From Parazoarcus communis (GTDB lineage Bacteria; Pseudomonadota; Gammaproteobacteria; Burkholderiales; Rhodocyclaceae): DNA of 64,000 bases. Of the stretch, positions 9,113 to 19,030 are shown in pieces. The notes under the pieces were generated by a model. That model saw nothing but the letters and a program-made list of their open reading frames with translations, ran no database searches and had not been told where the DNA came from. The first letter of the stretch is position 1; each line of letters opens with the position of its first letter. The position numbers and the translations under genes were made by a program. The stretch covers positions 4,154,001 through 4,218,000 of the forward strand of contig NZ_CP022188.1 in assembly GCF_003111665.1 (NCBI RefSeq), in the 5' to 3' direction.

Positions 9113-9757
9113 TTAGGGGCGGGATGAAGCGGTTTGAATCAGGGTTTGTACATCGGCCGCAACGGCTTCGGCCGGACTCTGGTAGGACACGGCGAGGCGC
9201 AGGCGCCCTGCCGGATCGAAAACGTAGCTCGTTGCGGTGTGATCCATCGAGTACGAGCCGCCGGTCGGCACCTTGCGATAGAAAACACGGAATTCGTCGG
9301 CGACCTTGCGGGTTTCCTCGAGACTGGTATAGAGCCCGAGGAAGTCGGGGTCGAACGCAGCGGTATAGGCCTTGAGCACACCCGGCAGGTCGCGCTCGGG
9401 GTCGACACTGACAAAGATCACCTGCAGCTTGTCGGCATCGTCGCCGAGCAGTTGCCGCACCTGCGCAGCGCGCGAGAGTGCAGTCGGGCAGATGTCCGGG
9501 CATTGGGTGAAGCCGAAGAACATCATCACGACCTTGCCGCGAAAGTCAGCGAGACTGCGGGTCGCGCCGTCGGGGTCGAGCAGGCTGAAGTCGTGGCCGA
9601 AATTGGCGCCGGTGATGTCGGTATTCCTGAAGCTGACCGTCTCTTTACTGCAGGCGCTCAGCGCCATTGCAATGAACAGCCCCATCAACAGGACGAGCAG
9701 CGTACGCAACAAACGGGTCCGCGCCAGCGCGGCGTGGAAGAAATCGTGTAAAGGCAT
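9113..9757 (-). CDS. SCO1/SenC/PrrC-family copper and thiol protein
   Basis: A 214-residue thioredoxin-fold protein anchored by an N-terminal segment, with a possible lipobox (LSAC, cysteine 36). The SCO copper ligands are present: C86 and C90 in CPDIC, and H173 in DHTATS. SCO proteins insert copper into, or reduce the thiols of, the CuA centre of cytochrome c oxidase; some act on NosZ. I start at the ATG at 9757, which has GGAGG six bases upstream, rather than at the longer in-frame start 13 codons before. It is followed directly by the PCu(A)C gene, a well-known functional pair. Confidence 0.92.
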   Translation of the reverse strand: MPLHDFFHAALARTRLLRTLLVLLMGLFIAMALSACSKETVSFRNTDITGANFGHDFSLLDPDGATRSLADFRGKVVMMFFGFTQCPDICPTALSRAAQVRQLLGDDADKLQVIFVSVDPERDLPGVLKAYTAAFDPDFLGLYTSLEETRKVADEFRVFYRKVPTGGSYSMDHTATSYVFDPAGRLRLAVSYQSPAEAVAADVQTLIQTASSRP

Positions 9758-9830
9758 GAATGCCTCCGGAATCGGTGATTGCACAGCGCACGCCACGCAC
9801 AGGGTGCGGGCAGAGCGCGTTCAGCGACGA

Positions 9831-10223
9831 TCAGGAGGCAGCGGGTGGCGCACGCGGGCTTGAGGCCGTCCAAGCAACCAGTGGCCGGGGAGCGGAGTAG
9901 AAAAGCGGGGGTTCGAGCGCAGTCATGCCGATGACGGCAAATCCGGCGGACAGCTCAAGTGGCAGACCGAACGAGCCTGCGTGCGGACAGCAATAAGGGC
10001 AGGACGCAGTGGACGCGCCCGGCGCGTCGTCGCCATGTTGCTCGCTGTCCGCATCGACCGCAATCCATTGCATGCCGGACGCCGAGCACACCTCAATCCA
10101 GCGCTGATGCCCATCCCCGAGCACCGTCATTGCCTGGCTCACCGCAGGCGCAAGCGCACCGAGCAGGATCGCAAAAGTTGCGAACCAGGCAGCAAGGCGA
10201 AATTGGCGTCTTCGGATGAACAT
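9831..10223 (-). CDS. DUF2946-family small secreted protein, first gene of the copper operon
   Basis: A 130-residue protein with an N-terminal hydrophobic segment (about residues 10-30) and a central CPYCCPHAG motif that matches the paralogue at 8.1 kb in position and pattern. The ATG at 10223 is used; the preceding in-frame TTG is unlikely. It is the promoter-proximal gene, about 60 bases from the predicted transcription start. DUF2946 proteins have no demonstrated activity but are consistently found with copper-handling genes. Two copies in one operon suggest the family has a repeated or subtly divided task. Confidence 0.72.
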   Translation of the reverse strand: MFIRRRQFRLAAWFATFAILLGALAPAVSQAMTVLGDGHQRWIEVCSASGMQWIAVDADSEQHGDDAPGASTASCPYCCPHAGSFGLPLELSAGFAVIGMTALEPPLFYSAPRPLVAWTASSPRAPPAAS

Positions 10224-10286
10224 CAATCAGGGTCGGGGCAAAGGGGCTGGCGAGCAGACTGACAGGGTGAGCGGTAATGTCGGGCG

Positions 10287-10327
10287 ATTATAGACGTTTC
10301 GACACAATGAAACTTGACCCAGATCAT
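10287..10327 (-). promoter_or_regulatory. FNR-type class II promoter of the copper operon
   Basis: On the minus strand an ATGAT-N4-GTCAA box (10314-10327; 8 of 10 positions match TTGAT-N4-ATCAA) is followed 21 bases later by a perfect TATAAT (10287-10292). If transcription starts seven bases past the -10, near 10280, the box is centred at about -40.5, the class II activator position for FNR/DNR proteins. No convincing -35 hexamer is present, as expected for an activated promoter. The 10224-10592 stretch otherwise holds only the purL terminator and no gene. Confidence 0.65.
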
Positions 10328-10504
10328 TTAAGGCTGTGCGCGACGCGACGCTTGCAGCAGTGCACTTGAAATACGTTCCAGGTCAGGATTGATGCGTTCA
10401 TGCATGGCCGTGTTGGGCCGCACTGAAGCGCCCCGCTTTGATGGAAGCGCTAACCGTCAAACTGCCGAAAGCTGAGCACCCACTGCGCACAGACAGTCCT
10501 GAAA

Positions 10505-10544
10505 AGCACAACGGGGTGCCGGCTTCCCGGTCACCCCGTTGTCA
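10505..10544 (-). terminator. Intrinsic terminator of purL
   Basis: An 11-bp perfect inverted repeat (ACAACGGGGTG / CACCCCGTTGT, 10508-10518 and 10532-10542) with a second short CCGG/CCGG pairing inside. On the minus strand it is followed by GCTTTTC. It lies about 50 bp past the purL stop codon. Confidence 0.8.
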
Positions 10545-10592
10545 CGCCCGAACCGGGTCGGGCGCAGAATCAGCTGACCGGCGCCGAGCCGA

Positions 10593-13500
10593 TCAACCCA
10601 GCCACTTTCGCGCGTTGCGGAACATGCGCAGCCACGGCGAAGCGTCCGGGCTCTCGTCGATCATCGACTGCGGTGCCCACGACATCTGCAGCGTGCGGGC
10701 GGTGCGCTCGGGGTGCGGCATCATGATGGTGAAGCGGCCGTCGGCGGTGGTGAAGCCGGTTGCGCCCAGCGCCGAACCGTTGGGGTTCTGCGGATAGGTT
10801 TCGGTCGGCTGACCATGGTTGTCGACATAGCGCAGCGCGAGAAGCGCCTTCTCGCGGTCGGTTTCGGCCGCGAACACTGCCCTGCCCTCGCCGTGACTGA
10901 CCACGATCGGCATGCGGCTGCCGGCCATGCCGGCGAGCAGGATGGACGGGCTGTCGACCACCTCGGTCATTACGAAGCGGGCCTCGAACTGTTCGCTGCG
11001 GTTGCGATGGAAGGTCGGCCAGGCGTCTGCACCCGGGATGATCGGGGCGAGGTGGGCCATCATCTGGCACCCGTTGCACACGCCGAGCGCAAAGCTGTCG
11101 GAGCGCCCGAAGAAGGCTTCGAACTCTGCACGCAGCTTGGGGTTGAACAGGATGGACTTGGCCCAGCCCTGCCCTGCGCCGAGCACGTCGCCATACGAGA
11201 AACCACCGCAGGCGGCCAGACCATGGAAGTCGAGCAGTTGCTTGCGGCCGGACTGCAGGTCCGACATGTGGACATCGACCGGCTCGAAGCCGGCGCGCTC
11301 GAAGGCGGCAGCCATCTCGAACTGCGAGTTCACACCCTGTTCGCGCAGCACCGCGACCTTGGGCCGGGCACCGGTAGCGATGAAGGGCGCAGCGACGTCA
11401 TCTTTGACATCGAAGGACAGCGCCACGGACAGACCGGGGTCGGTCGCATCGGCGAGGCCGTCAAACTCCTGTTGCACGCAATCGGCATCGTCACGCAAAC
11501 GGGCGATCTGGTAGCTGGTCTCGGACCACGCCTGCATCAGCTCGCTGCGGCTGGCGGCAAGGATGCGCTTGGCACTGCGCCAGAAGCGGATTTCGTCCTT
11601 GTCGTTGGGCTCGCCGATGAAGTGATAGGTCAGGCGGGCTTCACGCAGGATCTCGGTGATCTTTGCGCGCTCGTCACGGCGGATCTGGATCACCGCACCG
11701 AGTTCCTCGGCAAACAGACCGGCAATCAGCTTGTCGTCGAAGCGGCCCTTGAGCATGTCAGGCTTCTTCTCGAGGCCATCGACGTCGTTCATGTAGGGGT
11801 CGTAGCAGACCGTGTCGAGCACCAGCGACAAACCGCACTTGCTGGCAAAAGCCATCTCGCACACGGCAGCGAACAGGCCGCCGTCGGAGCGATCGTGGTA
11901 AGCCAGAATCAGCCCTTCGCGACGCAGACGCTGGATCGCGGCAAAAAATGCAGCGAGTTGCTCCGGGTCGACATCCGGTGCGTGCTCGCCCACGGAGTTG
12001 AAGACCTGTGCCAGCACAGATCCACCGAGGCGGTTCTTGCCGTTGCCAAGGTCGATCAGCATCAGCTCGGTGTCGACGCCTTCGGGCAGCTGCAGTTGCG
12101 GCGTCAGCGTGCGGCGAATGTCGGTCACCGGCGCGAAGGCAGTGGCGATCAGCGACAGCGGCGACACCACCTGCTTGTCCTCGCCATTGTCGGCCCACGC
12201 GGTGCGCATCGACAGTGAGTCCTTGCCCACCGGAATCGACACACCGGCCTTGATACAGAAATCCGACACGGCCTTCACCGTATCGAAGAGCTTGGCGTCC
12301 TCGCCGCGATGACCGGCCGCCGCCATCCAGTTGGCCGACAGCTTGACGTCGCCCAGGTCGGCAATATCGGCAGCCGCGATGTTGGTAATCGCCTCGGCCA
12401 CGGCCATGCGGCCTGAAGCCGGCGCATCGACACAGGCCAGCGTGGTGCGCTCGCCCATGGCGAAGGCTTCGCCGCGATAGCCCTGGAAGCTCATCGCGGT
12501 AACCGCGACGTCGGCCACCGGCACCTGCCACGGTCCGACCATCTGGTCGCGCGCGGTCAGGCCGCCCACCGAGCGGTCGCCGATGGTGATCAGGAAACGC
12601 TTGCTTGCGACCGTCGGGTTGCGCAGCACACGCAGGCCCGCGTCCATCAGGTCCATGCCGGTGACGTCGAACGGCGGCAGATGAACTGCGCGGCGCGATA
12701 CGTTGCGCATCATCTTCGGCGGCTTGCCGAGCAGGACCTGCATCTCCATGTCGACCGGCTTGTTGTCGAAATGACGGTCGCTCACGGTGAGGTGACCATC
12801 GTCGGTCGCGGTACCGAGCACGGCGAAGGGACAGCGCTCGCGCTCGCAGAAGGCGCGGAACTGGTCGAGGCTTTCCGGTGCGATCGCGAGCACGTAGCGC
12901 TCCTGCGACTCGTTCGACCAGATCTCGCGCGGGCTCATGCCCGGCTCTTCGATGTGAACTTCGCGCAGTTCGAAATGCGCGCCCAGACTGGCATGGTCGG
13001 CCAGCTCCGGCATCGCGTTCGACAGGCCGCCTGCACCGACGTCATGGATGGCGATGATGGGGTTGGCCTCGCCCTGCTGCCAGCAGGCGTCGATCACTTC
13101 CTGGCAGCGGCGCTGGATCTCGGGGTTGCCGCGCTGCACCGATGCAAAGTCGAGATCGGCAGCATTGGTGCCGGTGGCCATCGACGAGGCGGCACCGCCG
13201 CCCAGGCCGATGAGCATGCCCGGACCACCCAACTGAATCAGCAGCGTGCCCGGCGGGAAAGTCGGCTTGTGCGATTGCTGTGCCTGGATGCTGCCCAGAC
13301 CACCGGCGATCATGATCGGCTTGTGGAAGCCGCGCACCTCGCCCTGCACTTCCTGCTCGAAAGCGCGGAAGTAGCCGGTCAGGTTGGGACGGCCGAATTC
13401 GTTGTTGAATGCCGCGGCGCCGATCGGGCCTTCGATCATGATGTCGAGGGCGGAGGCGATGCGCTCGGGCTTGCCGTAAGGCTTTTCCCACGGCTGCTGA

Positions 13501-14528
13501 TAGCCCGGGATGTTCAGGTTGGAGACCGAGAAGCCGGCCAGACCCGCTTTCGGGCGCGAACCGCGACCGGTCGCGCCTTCGTCGCGGATCTCGCCACCGG
13601 CGCCGGTGGCTGCGCCCGGGAAGGGCGAAATGGCGGTCGGGTGGTTGTGGGTCTCGACCTTGGCGAGGATGTGAGTTTCCTCGCTGTGGTAAGCGAAACG
13701 ACCTGCTGCGTCCGGATACAGGCGCTCGATGGTCGCGCCCTCGATCACCGAGGCGTTGTCCGAGTAGGCCACGACCGTACCTTGCGGATGGGCCTTGTGC
13801 GTGTCCTTGATCATGCCGAACAGGGTCTTCTCCATCGGACGGGCATCGATCACCCAGTCGGCGTTGAAGATCTTGTGGCGGCAGTGCTCGGAGTTGGCCT
13901 GGGCGAACATCATCAGTTCGACATCGGTCGGATTGCGCTCGATGCGGGTGAAGTTCTCCACCAGGTAATCGACTTCGTCGTCCGACAGCGCGAGCCCCAG
14001 CGTGCCGTTTGCTTCTTCAAGCGCGGCGCGGCCACCACCGAGAATATCCACCGAGGTCAGCGGCTGCGGCGCGTAGTGGTGGAACAGCGCATCGGCCTCG
14101 TCCATCTTGCCCAGCACCGACTCGGTCATGCGGTCGTGCAGCTTCGCCAGCACTTCGGGCCGGGAATCGACGCCCTTGCCCGCCAGCGTATATGCCGTGC
14201 CGCGCTCGATGCGCACGACCTTGTCGAAACCGCACTGATGCGCGATATCCGTCGCCTTGGAGGACCACGGCGAGATCGTGCCCAGGCGCGGAACGACCAG
14301 CAGCATGGTGCCGACCGGCGCCGTCGGCGTCTCCGGTGTGGCGCCGAGCAGGTCGACCAGGCGGGCGGTTTCTTCGGCGTCCAGTGCGGCGTTCAATTCA
14401 ACGAAATACCAGTGCTCGGCGGCCAGCCCCTGCAGTTTTGGCAGCACTTCGGCCACACTGCGGGAAAGGCGATCCAGGCGGGACCGGGAGAGCGCGGCTG
14501 CGCCACGGAGCTTGAGGATTTGGGTCAT
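10593..14528 (-). CDS. purL: Phosphoribosylformylglycinamidine synthase
   Basis: A 1311-residue large-form PurL that converts FGAR, glutamine and ATP to FGAM in purine synthesis. It contains the N-terminal PurS-like domain, the tandem AIRS-like synthase halves (for example [19 protein letters not shown]) and the C-terminal class I glutaminase domain with the nucleophile in GVCNGCQM and the catalytic His/Glu in MPHPERT. The length matches the proteobacterial single-chain enzyme (about 1300 residues). The ATG at 14528 begins MTQIL, the usual start; the 35 upstream in-frame codons are not conserved. A TATAAT lies on the minus strand at 14583-14588, without a clear -35. It is a stand-alone housekeeping gene. 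Confidence 0.98.
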   Translation of the reverse strand: MTQILKLRGAAALSRSRLDRLSRSVAEVLPKLQGLAAEHWYFVELNAALDAEETARLVDLLGATPETPTAPVGTMLLVVPRLGTISPWSSKATDIAHQCGFDKVVRIERGTAYTLAGKGVDSRPEVLAKLHDRMTESVLGKMDEADALFHHYAPQPLTSVDILGGGRAALEEANGTLGLALSDDEVDYLVENFTRIERNPTDVELMMFAQANSEHCRHKIFNADWVIDARPMEKTLFGMIKDTHKAHPQGTVVAYSDNASVIEGATIERLYPDAAGRFAYHSEETHILAKVETHNHPTAISPFPGAATGAGGEIRDEGATGRGSRPKAGLAGFSVSNLNIPGYQQPWEKPYGKPERIASALDIMIEGPIGAAAFNNEFGRPNLTGYFRAFEQEVQGEVRGFHKPIMIAGGLGSIQAQQSHKPTFPPGTLLIQLGGPGMLIGLGGGAASSMATGTNAADLDFASVQRGNPEIQRRCQEVIDACWQQGEANPIIAIHDVGAGGLSNAMPELADHASLGAHFELREVHIEEPGMSPREIWSNESQERYVLAIAPESLDQFRAFCERERCPFAVLGTATDDGHLTVSDRHFDNKPVDMEMQVLLGKPPKMMRNVSRRAVHLPPFDVTGMDLMDAGLRVLRNPTVASKRFLITIGDRSVGGLTARDQMVGPWQVPVADVAVTAMSFQGYRGEAFAMGERTTLACVDAPASGRMAVAEAITNIAAADIADLGDVKLSANWMAAAGHRGEDAKLFDTVKAVSDFCIKAGVSIPVGKDSLSMRTAWADNGEDKQVVSPLSLIATAFAPVTDIRRTLTPQLQLPEGVDTELMLIDLGNGKNRLGGSVLAQVFNSVGEHAPDVDPEQLAAFFAAIQRLRREGLILAYHDRSDGGLFAAVCEMAFASKCGLSLVLDTVCYDPYMNDVDGLEKKPDMLKGRFDDKLIAGLFAEELGAVIQIRRDERAKITEILREARLTYHFIGEPNDKDEIRFWRSAKRILAASRSELMQAWSETSYQIARLRDDADCVQQEFDGLADATDPGLSVALSFDVKDDVAAPFIATGARPKVAVLREQGVNSQFEMAAAFERAGFEPVDVHMSDLQSGRKQLLDFHGLAACGGFSYGDVLGAGQGWAKSILFNPKLRAEFEAFFGRSDSFALGVCNGCQMMAHLAPIIPGADAWPTFHRNRSEQFEARFVMTEVVDSPSILLAGMAGSRMPIVVSHGEGRAVFAAETDREKALLALRYVDNHGQPTETYPQNPNGSALGATGFTTADGRFTIMMPHPERTARTLQMSWAPQSMIDESPDASPWLRMFRNARKWLG

Positions 14529-14698
14529 GTCAGTCGAAACGCGAAAAAAGAGGTACCGAAGAACGGCAATCGGAAGCGCGGAATTATACCCGAGCCAACC
14601 CCTCCCCCGTGGCGGATGAAGCGTCCGTGACAAAGCTGCGCGGCTAGAAGTACGGGGGATCAGCTAAAATACGCCTTTGTCTGCCAACCCCCCGCCCG

Positions 14699-15508
14699 AT
14701 GAGCGCCTCCGTTTCACGTTTTGCGAGCGACGATTCGCCCTCCATGAGCTGGATCGTCTTCCCTGCCGCAGTGTGCGTGCTGTGTGCTGCACTGCTGGCT
14801 GCGCTCGACCTGAACGAGGCCTGGTTCATCGCCTGGAACACCGCTGCAAGCGGCATCGCACCGGGATTCGTATGGGCCGGCATCACCAACCTGGCCTCAA
14901 CGCTGGGCGCCTTCGCGCTGATCACGCCGGCGCTTGCCTGGCGCCCGCGCTGGCTCGCAGCCACCCTGCTCGCAGCCCCCGTGGCCACCCTGTATACCCA
15001 CGGCCTGAAACAGTTTTTTGCCGAACCACGGCCTGCCGCCGTGCTCGCGCAGGATCAGTTCAACGTTGTCGGTCTGCCGCTGCGCACCGACTCCTTTCCC
15101 TCCGGACACTCGCTTACCGCCTTCGTCATAGCGGGCGTGGTCGTGCTCTGTGCCAGCCCTGCAGTGCGCCGCCAATGGGCGTGGGTTGTCCTCGCGGCTG
15201 CGGTTCTGATGTGCTTTTCCCGCGTCGCCGTCGGTGCGCACTGGCCGCTCGACCTGTTTGCCGGGGCGGCGGGTGGATGGCTGAGTGCGGTCATTGGCGT
15301 GCGCTGGTCCGCTCACTGGCGCTTCTGGGAACGCCGACGCGGCGTGCAGACCATGGGGGCACTGATGATCCTGGTCGCCGTGCTGCTTGCGTTCGAGGAC
15401 CTCGGCTACCCGGAAGGGCTGTGGATGCAGTACCTGCTGGTGGTGTGGGGCATGGCCGGCGCCGTTTTCGCACTGGTGCGCCCGGTGACCTGCAAGGTGC
15501 CCGCATGA
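14699..15508 (+). CDS. PAP2-family membrane phosphatase
   Basis: A 269-residue polytopic phosphatase with the three PAP2 motifs: KQFFAEPRP, PSGH and SRVAVGAHWPLD. Such enzymes remove phosphate from lipid phosphates, for example undecaprenyl pyrophosphate or lipid A. It opens a run of five genes joined by ATGA overlaps (phosphatase, flippase, GT2, GT39, second phosphatase), which implies one pathway of building, flipping and using a lipid-linked sugar. Its specific substrate cannot be told from sequence. Confidence 0.88.
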   Translation: MSASVSRFASDDSPSMSWIVFPAAVCVLCAALLAALDLNEAWFIAWNTAASGIAPGFVWAGITNLASTLGAFALITPALAWRPRWLAATLLAAPVATLYTHGLKQFFAEPRPAAVLAQDQFNVVGLPLRTDSFPSGHSLTAFVIAGVVVLCASPAVRRQWAWVVLAAAVLMCFSRVAVGAHWPLDLFAGAAGGWLSAVIGVRWSAHWRFWERRRGVQTMGALMILVAVLLAFEDLGYPEGLWMQYLLVVWGMAGAVFALVRPVTCKVPA

Positions 15509-16443
15509 AGCGCGCCATTGCAATCCTGCTCAGCCTCGGTCTGCTGGGCTGGTTTCTTGCCGACGCCCGCTGGCAGACCCTGGGCACGGCGCTGAGCCGC
15601 CTGACGCCTGCCATCGTGGCCGTAGCCGTGGCCGGCTTTGCCGCCAGCTACCTGCTGCGCGCACTGCGCGTGTACGACGAATTCCGTCGCGATGCGGCGG
15701 GCCGCTTCGGTGCCTGCCTGCGCATCGTGCTGATGCACAACGCAATGGTCAATATCGTGCCCTTCCGTGGCGGCGAGGCCGCGTTTCCGGTACTGCTGCA
15801 AAGAACCTTCGGCACCCCGCTGCCGCGTGCGATTGCATCGCTGTTCTGGTTCCGCCTGCAGGATGCGCTCGTGGTCGGCATGGTCGCCGTCGCGGTGTGG
15901 CCCGAGCTTCCGCTGGCACTGCGCGTTGCAGGCCTGGTCGCGCTCGCCGTCTTTGCCTGGGGCCTGCCGCGCTGGGCACGCAAGCCGCACGACTGGGCAG
16001 AACGCGGTGCGTTGGCGGGCAAGCTGGCGAAGCTGCGCAACGCCTTTGGCGAATCCACCCGTCACGCCCGCTGCGGCTGGCTATGGACGGTTTCCAACTG
16101 GTCGGTGAAGCTCGCCGCTCAGGCGTGGTTGCTCGCAGCCCTGCTCTCCACCGGCATGCCGGAGGGCGCAGCCGGTGCGCTCGGCGCCGAGCTTGCCGCC
16201 ATTCTTCCGATTCAGGGCGTAGCCGGGTTCGGCACTTACGAAGCGGGCGCCGCCGCAGCGCTCCTGCCCGCCGGCATTGCCTTCGGTGACGGCCTGCAGG
16301 CCGCACTCGCTCTCCATCTTTTCGTCATTGCCTGTGCGCTGAGCGCGGGCGCGCTGGCCTGGCTGTTTCCGAACGCCGGCCCGGCACCCACAGCCAGTGC
16401 AGCAAATCCCCATTCATCTTCCGAGAGTGCATCCCGTTCATGA
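15505..16443 (+). CDS. UPF0104/LPG-synthase-TM-like lipid flippase
   Basis: A 312-residue integral-membrane protein with about eight hydrophobic segments and the family hallmarks: an NIVPFRGGEAAFPVLL block near residue 85, and a second-half PIQGVAGFGTYEAG block. The family includes the membrane half of lysyl-phosphatidylglycerol synthase and proteins proposed to flip isoprenoid-linked sugars. The ATG overlaps the stop of the preceding phosphatase by four bases, and the next glycosyltransferase starts inside its stop codon. It may flip the polyprenyl-phosphate sugar made by the GT2 enzyme; this is inferred from context. Confidence 0.72.
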   Translation: MKRAIAILLSLGLLGWFLADARWQTLGTALSRLTPAIVAVAVAGFAASYLLRALRVYDEFRRDAAGRFGACLRIVLMHNAMVNIVPFRGGEAAFPVLLQRTFGTPLPRAIASLFWFRLQDALVVGMVAVAVWPELPLALRVAGLVALAVFAWGLPRWARKPHDWAERGALAGKLAKLRNAFGESTRHARCGWLWTVSNWSVKLAAQAWLLAALLSTGMPEGAAGALGAELAAILPIQGVAGFGTYEAGAAAALLPAGIAFGDGLQAALALHLFVIACALSAGALAWLFPNAGPAPTASAANPHSSSESASRS

Positions 16444-17486
16444 ACAAGTCTCCGCTCCCCCACGCCGAACCGCAGATCCCCGACGGTCTGCCCGAGCACA
16501 CCCTGTCGGTCGTGGTGCCGATGTACAACGAGGCCGAGAACGTCGAGCCCCTGCTCGACCGCATCCACCTCGCCCTCGGCCCCTATCCGTGGCCGTGGGA
16601 AGTGGTGCTGGTCGATGATGGCAGCTCGGACGCCACACCGCTGGAACTGGCGCGCTGCGCCAAGCAGTTTGGCCCTCACGTCCGTGTTGTCGAGCTGATG
16701 CGCAACTTCAAGCAGACCGCCGCGATGCAGGCCGGCCTCGATGCCGCACGCGGCAGCGTGATCGTGACCATGGACGGCGATCTGCAGAACGACCCGATCG
16801 ACATCCCGCGCATGGTGTACCGCCTGCTCACGGAAGATCTCGACCTCGTGGCCGGCTGGCGCAAGGATCGTCAGGACGGCCTGCTGCTGCGCAAGATTCC
16901 GTCGCGCATCGCCAACCGCCTGATCGCCCGCCTCACCGGCGTTCATCTGCGCGACTACGGCTGCAGTCTCAAGGTGTTCCGCGGCTCGGCCATCAAGAGC
17001 GTGCGCCTGTATGGCGAAATGCACCGGTTCATCCCTGCGTGGCTGGCTACCGTCACCACCCCGAGGCGCATCGCCCAGGAAGTCGTCACCCACCACGCGA
17101 GGGTATTCGGCCAGTCGAAGTACGGCATCTCGCGCACCTTCCGCGTCGTGCTCGACCTGGTCTTCGTATACTTTTTCATGCGTTTCCGTACCCGTCCGGG
17201 GCACTTCTTCGGCGGCATCGGTATCGGACTGGGCGCACTCGGCGGCCTGATTCTGTCCTACCTCGCCTTTGTGAAGGTCTTTCTGGGTGAAGAGATCGGC
17301 ACCCGCCCCCTGCTCTTCGGCGGCTTCTTTCTGGTCATTGCCGGCGTACAGATGGTGACGTCCGGTGTGCTGGCCGAACTGCTCACCCGGGTCTATTACG
17401 AATCAGGCACTTCGCGCCCCTACCTCTCCCGCCCGGCCACCGAGCTTGCCGCAGATGAGGGCTGGCGCAAGCCCGTCGAGGCATGA
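16440..17486 (+). CDS. ArnC/DPM1-like polyprenyl-phosphate glycosyltransferase (GT2)
   Basis: A 348-residue family 2 glycosyltransferase. The N-terminal GT-A domain shows VVPMYNEAENV, the nucleotide-binding VLVDDGSSD and the catalytic VTMDGDLQNDP. Two C-terminal membrane helices (about 245-320) are typical of enzymes such as ArnC that transfer a sugar to undecaprenyl phosphate. It is coupled by ATGA overlaps to the flippase before it and the ArnT-like enzyme after it, the usual trio for making, exporting and using a lipid-linked sugar. No UDP-Ara4N synthesis genes are present, so the sugar need not be Ara4N. Confidence 0.88.
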   Translation: MNKSPLPHAEPQIPDGLPEHTLSVVVPMYNEAENVEPLLDRIHLALGPYPWPWEVVLVDDGSSDATPLELARCAKQFGPHVRVVELMRNFKQTAAMQAGLDAARGSVIVTMDGDLQNDPIDIPRMVYRLLTEDLDLVAGWRKDRQDGLLLRKIPSRIANRLIARLTGVHLRDYGCSLKVFRGSAIKSVRLYGEMHRFIPAWLATVTTPRRIAQEVVTHHARVFGQSKYGISRTFRVVLDLVFVYFFMRFRTRPGHFFGGIGIGLGALGGLILSYLAFVKVFLGEEIGTRPLLFGGFFLVIAGVQMVTSGVLAELLTRVYYESGTSRPYLSRPATELAADEGWRKPVEA

Positions 17487-19030
17487 AGATGCTGTCGCGC
17501 AACCCGGTCGTCACCACCCTGATCCTGCTGCTGCCGCTGGTGAGCTTTCTGCTGCTCCTTGGCGGCGCACCCTTGTTCGATGTGGACGAAGGCGCCTTCT
17601 CCGAGGCCACCCGCGAGATGTTCGCGCGCGGGGACTTTCTGTCCACCTACCTCAACGGCGAGCACCGCTTCGACAAGCCGATTCTGGTGTACTGGTTTCA
17701 GGCGCTCGGTTACCTGATCTTTGGTGCCACCGAGTGGGCCTTCCGCTTGCCGTCCGCGATTGCGGCACTGATCTGGAGCTACGCGACCTGGTATTTTGCG
17801 CGTCAGCGTTTCGGCCCGGACACCGCGCTTGCCGCGCTGGCCGTCGCCGCCACCGCCATCGGCCCCTTTGCCATCGGCCGTGCGGCCACTGCCGACGCAC
17901 TGCTCAACATGCTGCTGGCGCTGGCGCTGTTCGATGCCTGGCGTCATCTGGAATCGGGCCAGCGCGCACCCTTGCTGCGCAGCTACGTCTGGATCGGACT
18001 CGGCGTGCTCACCAAGGGTCCGATCGCCCTGATCGTGCCTGGCACGGTCACGCTGCTGTACTGCGCCAGCCGCGGTGAGTGGAAGCGCTGGGCGCGCTCG
18101 GTCTTCGACCCCGCAGGCTGGGCGATCCTGGCAGTGCTGGCCCTGCCCTGGTACATCTACGCGCTGTTCACGCATGGCCAGAACTTCATCGACGGCTTCA
18201 TCCTGAAGCACAACGTCGAACGTTTCACCGGTACCCTCGAAGGCCATACCGGCAGCCTGTTCTACTACATTTTCGCGGTGCCGCTGCTGCTGTTGCCATG
18301 GACCTCGCCGCTGATCGCGTCACTGCGCAACATCCGCGCCGACGCGGGCACCGGCGTACGCCGTTTTCTGTGGATCTGGGCCGGGTTCGTCGTCGTCTTC
18401 TTTTCGCTGTCGGGCACCAAACTGCCGCACTACGTGCTCTACGGTTCGACACCGCTGTTTCTTTTGATCGCAGCGCACCGTGACAGCCTGCGCCGCGGCT
18501 GGCTGCATTTCACGCCTGTCACGCTGCTGCTCGCACTCTTCGTGGCCCTGCCGCTAGTGTTCGATCTGCTGTCTGCAAGCTCGGCAGGCAATGCCTATTA
18601 CCGTGCCCAACTGGCTGATGCGCTGACACGGGCTGACGCAACTTACTACGTCGTCACCCTTGGCTGCCTGCTGCTGTGGCTGGCGCTGGCCTGGCGTCTG
18701 CCAGCAGGGATCTGGTCGAAAATGATGATCGGCGGCGGCTTGCAGGTTCTGGCGCTGACCACCGTCGTCGTGCCTTGGGTCGGAAGTGTCCTGCAGGGGC
18801 CAGTCAAGGAGGCTGCAGCTTTCGTGCGCGAACGCCCGGAACCGGTAGTCGCCTGGCGCCTCGACGTACCCAGCCTCAGCGTCTATCGCGAGGCCGTCAC
18901 CCCATCCCGCGCGCCCGCTGCAGGTGAGCTCGCCGTCACCCGCATCGATCGCGTACCTGAAACCGGATACGAGACACTGTTCCTCAAGGGCGGTGTTGCA
19001 GTCGTCAGGCAGCAAGCCGCAGAGGAATGA
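17483..19030 (+). CDS. ArnT-like GT39 membrane glycosyltransferase
   Basis: A 515-residue polytopic enzyme with about 11 membrane helices. An acidic DVDEGAFSEA motif lies in the first periplasmic loop, the position of the catalytic aspartate in GT39/ArnT enzymes, and a KPILVYWFQALGYLIFG segment follows. ArnT-like enzymes move a sugar from undecaprenyl phosphate to lipid A or another acceptor on the periplasmic side. It follows the GT2 gene with an ATGA overlap and is itself overlapped by the second PAP2 gene. The acceptor and sugar are unknown; lipid A modification is the most likely role. Confidence 0.85.
   Translation: MKMLSRNPVVTTLILLLPLVSFLLLLGGAPLFDVDEGAFSEATREMFARGDFLSTYLNGEHRFDKPILVYWFQALGYLIFGATEWAFRLPSAIAALIWSYATWYFARQRFGPDTALAALAVAATAIGPFAIGRAATADALLNMLLALALFDAWRHLESGQRAPLLRSYVWIGLGVLTKGPIALIVPGTVTLLYCASRGEWKRWARSVFDPAGWAILAVLALPWYIYALFTHGQNFIDGFILKHNVERFTGTLEGHTGSLFYYIFAVPLLLLPWTSPLIASLRNIRADAGTGVRRFLWIWAGFVVVFFSLSGTKLPHYVLYGSTPLFLLIAAHRDSLRRGWLHFTPVTLLLALFVALPLVFDLLSASSAGNAYYRAQLADALTRADATYYVVTLGCLLLWLALAWRLPAGIWSKMMIGGGLQVLALTTVVVPWVGSVLQGPVKEAAAFVRERPEPVVAWRLDVPSLSVYREAVTPSRAPAAGELAVTRIDRVPETGYETLFLKGGVAVVRQQAAEE

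Noticed and set aside
14583..14611. Complete sigma-70 promoter for purL
   Set aside because: A TATAAT is present on the minus strand, but no -35-like hexamer is found at 16-18 bp; not listed as a promoter.
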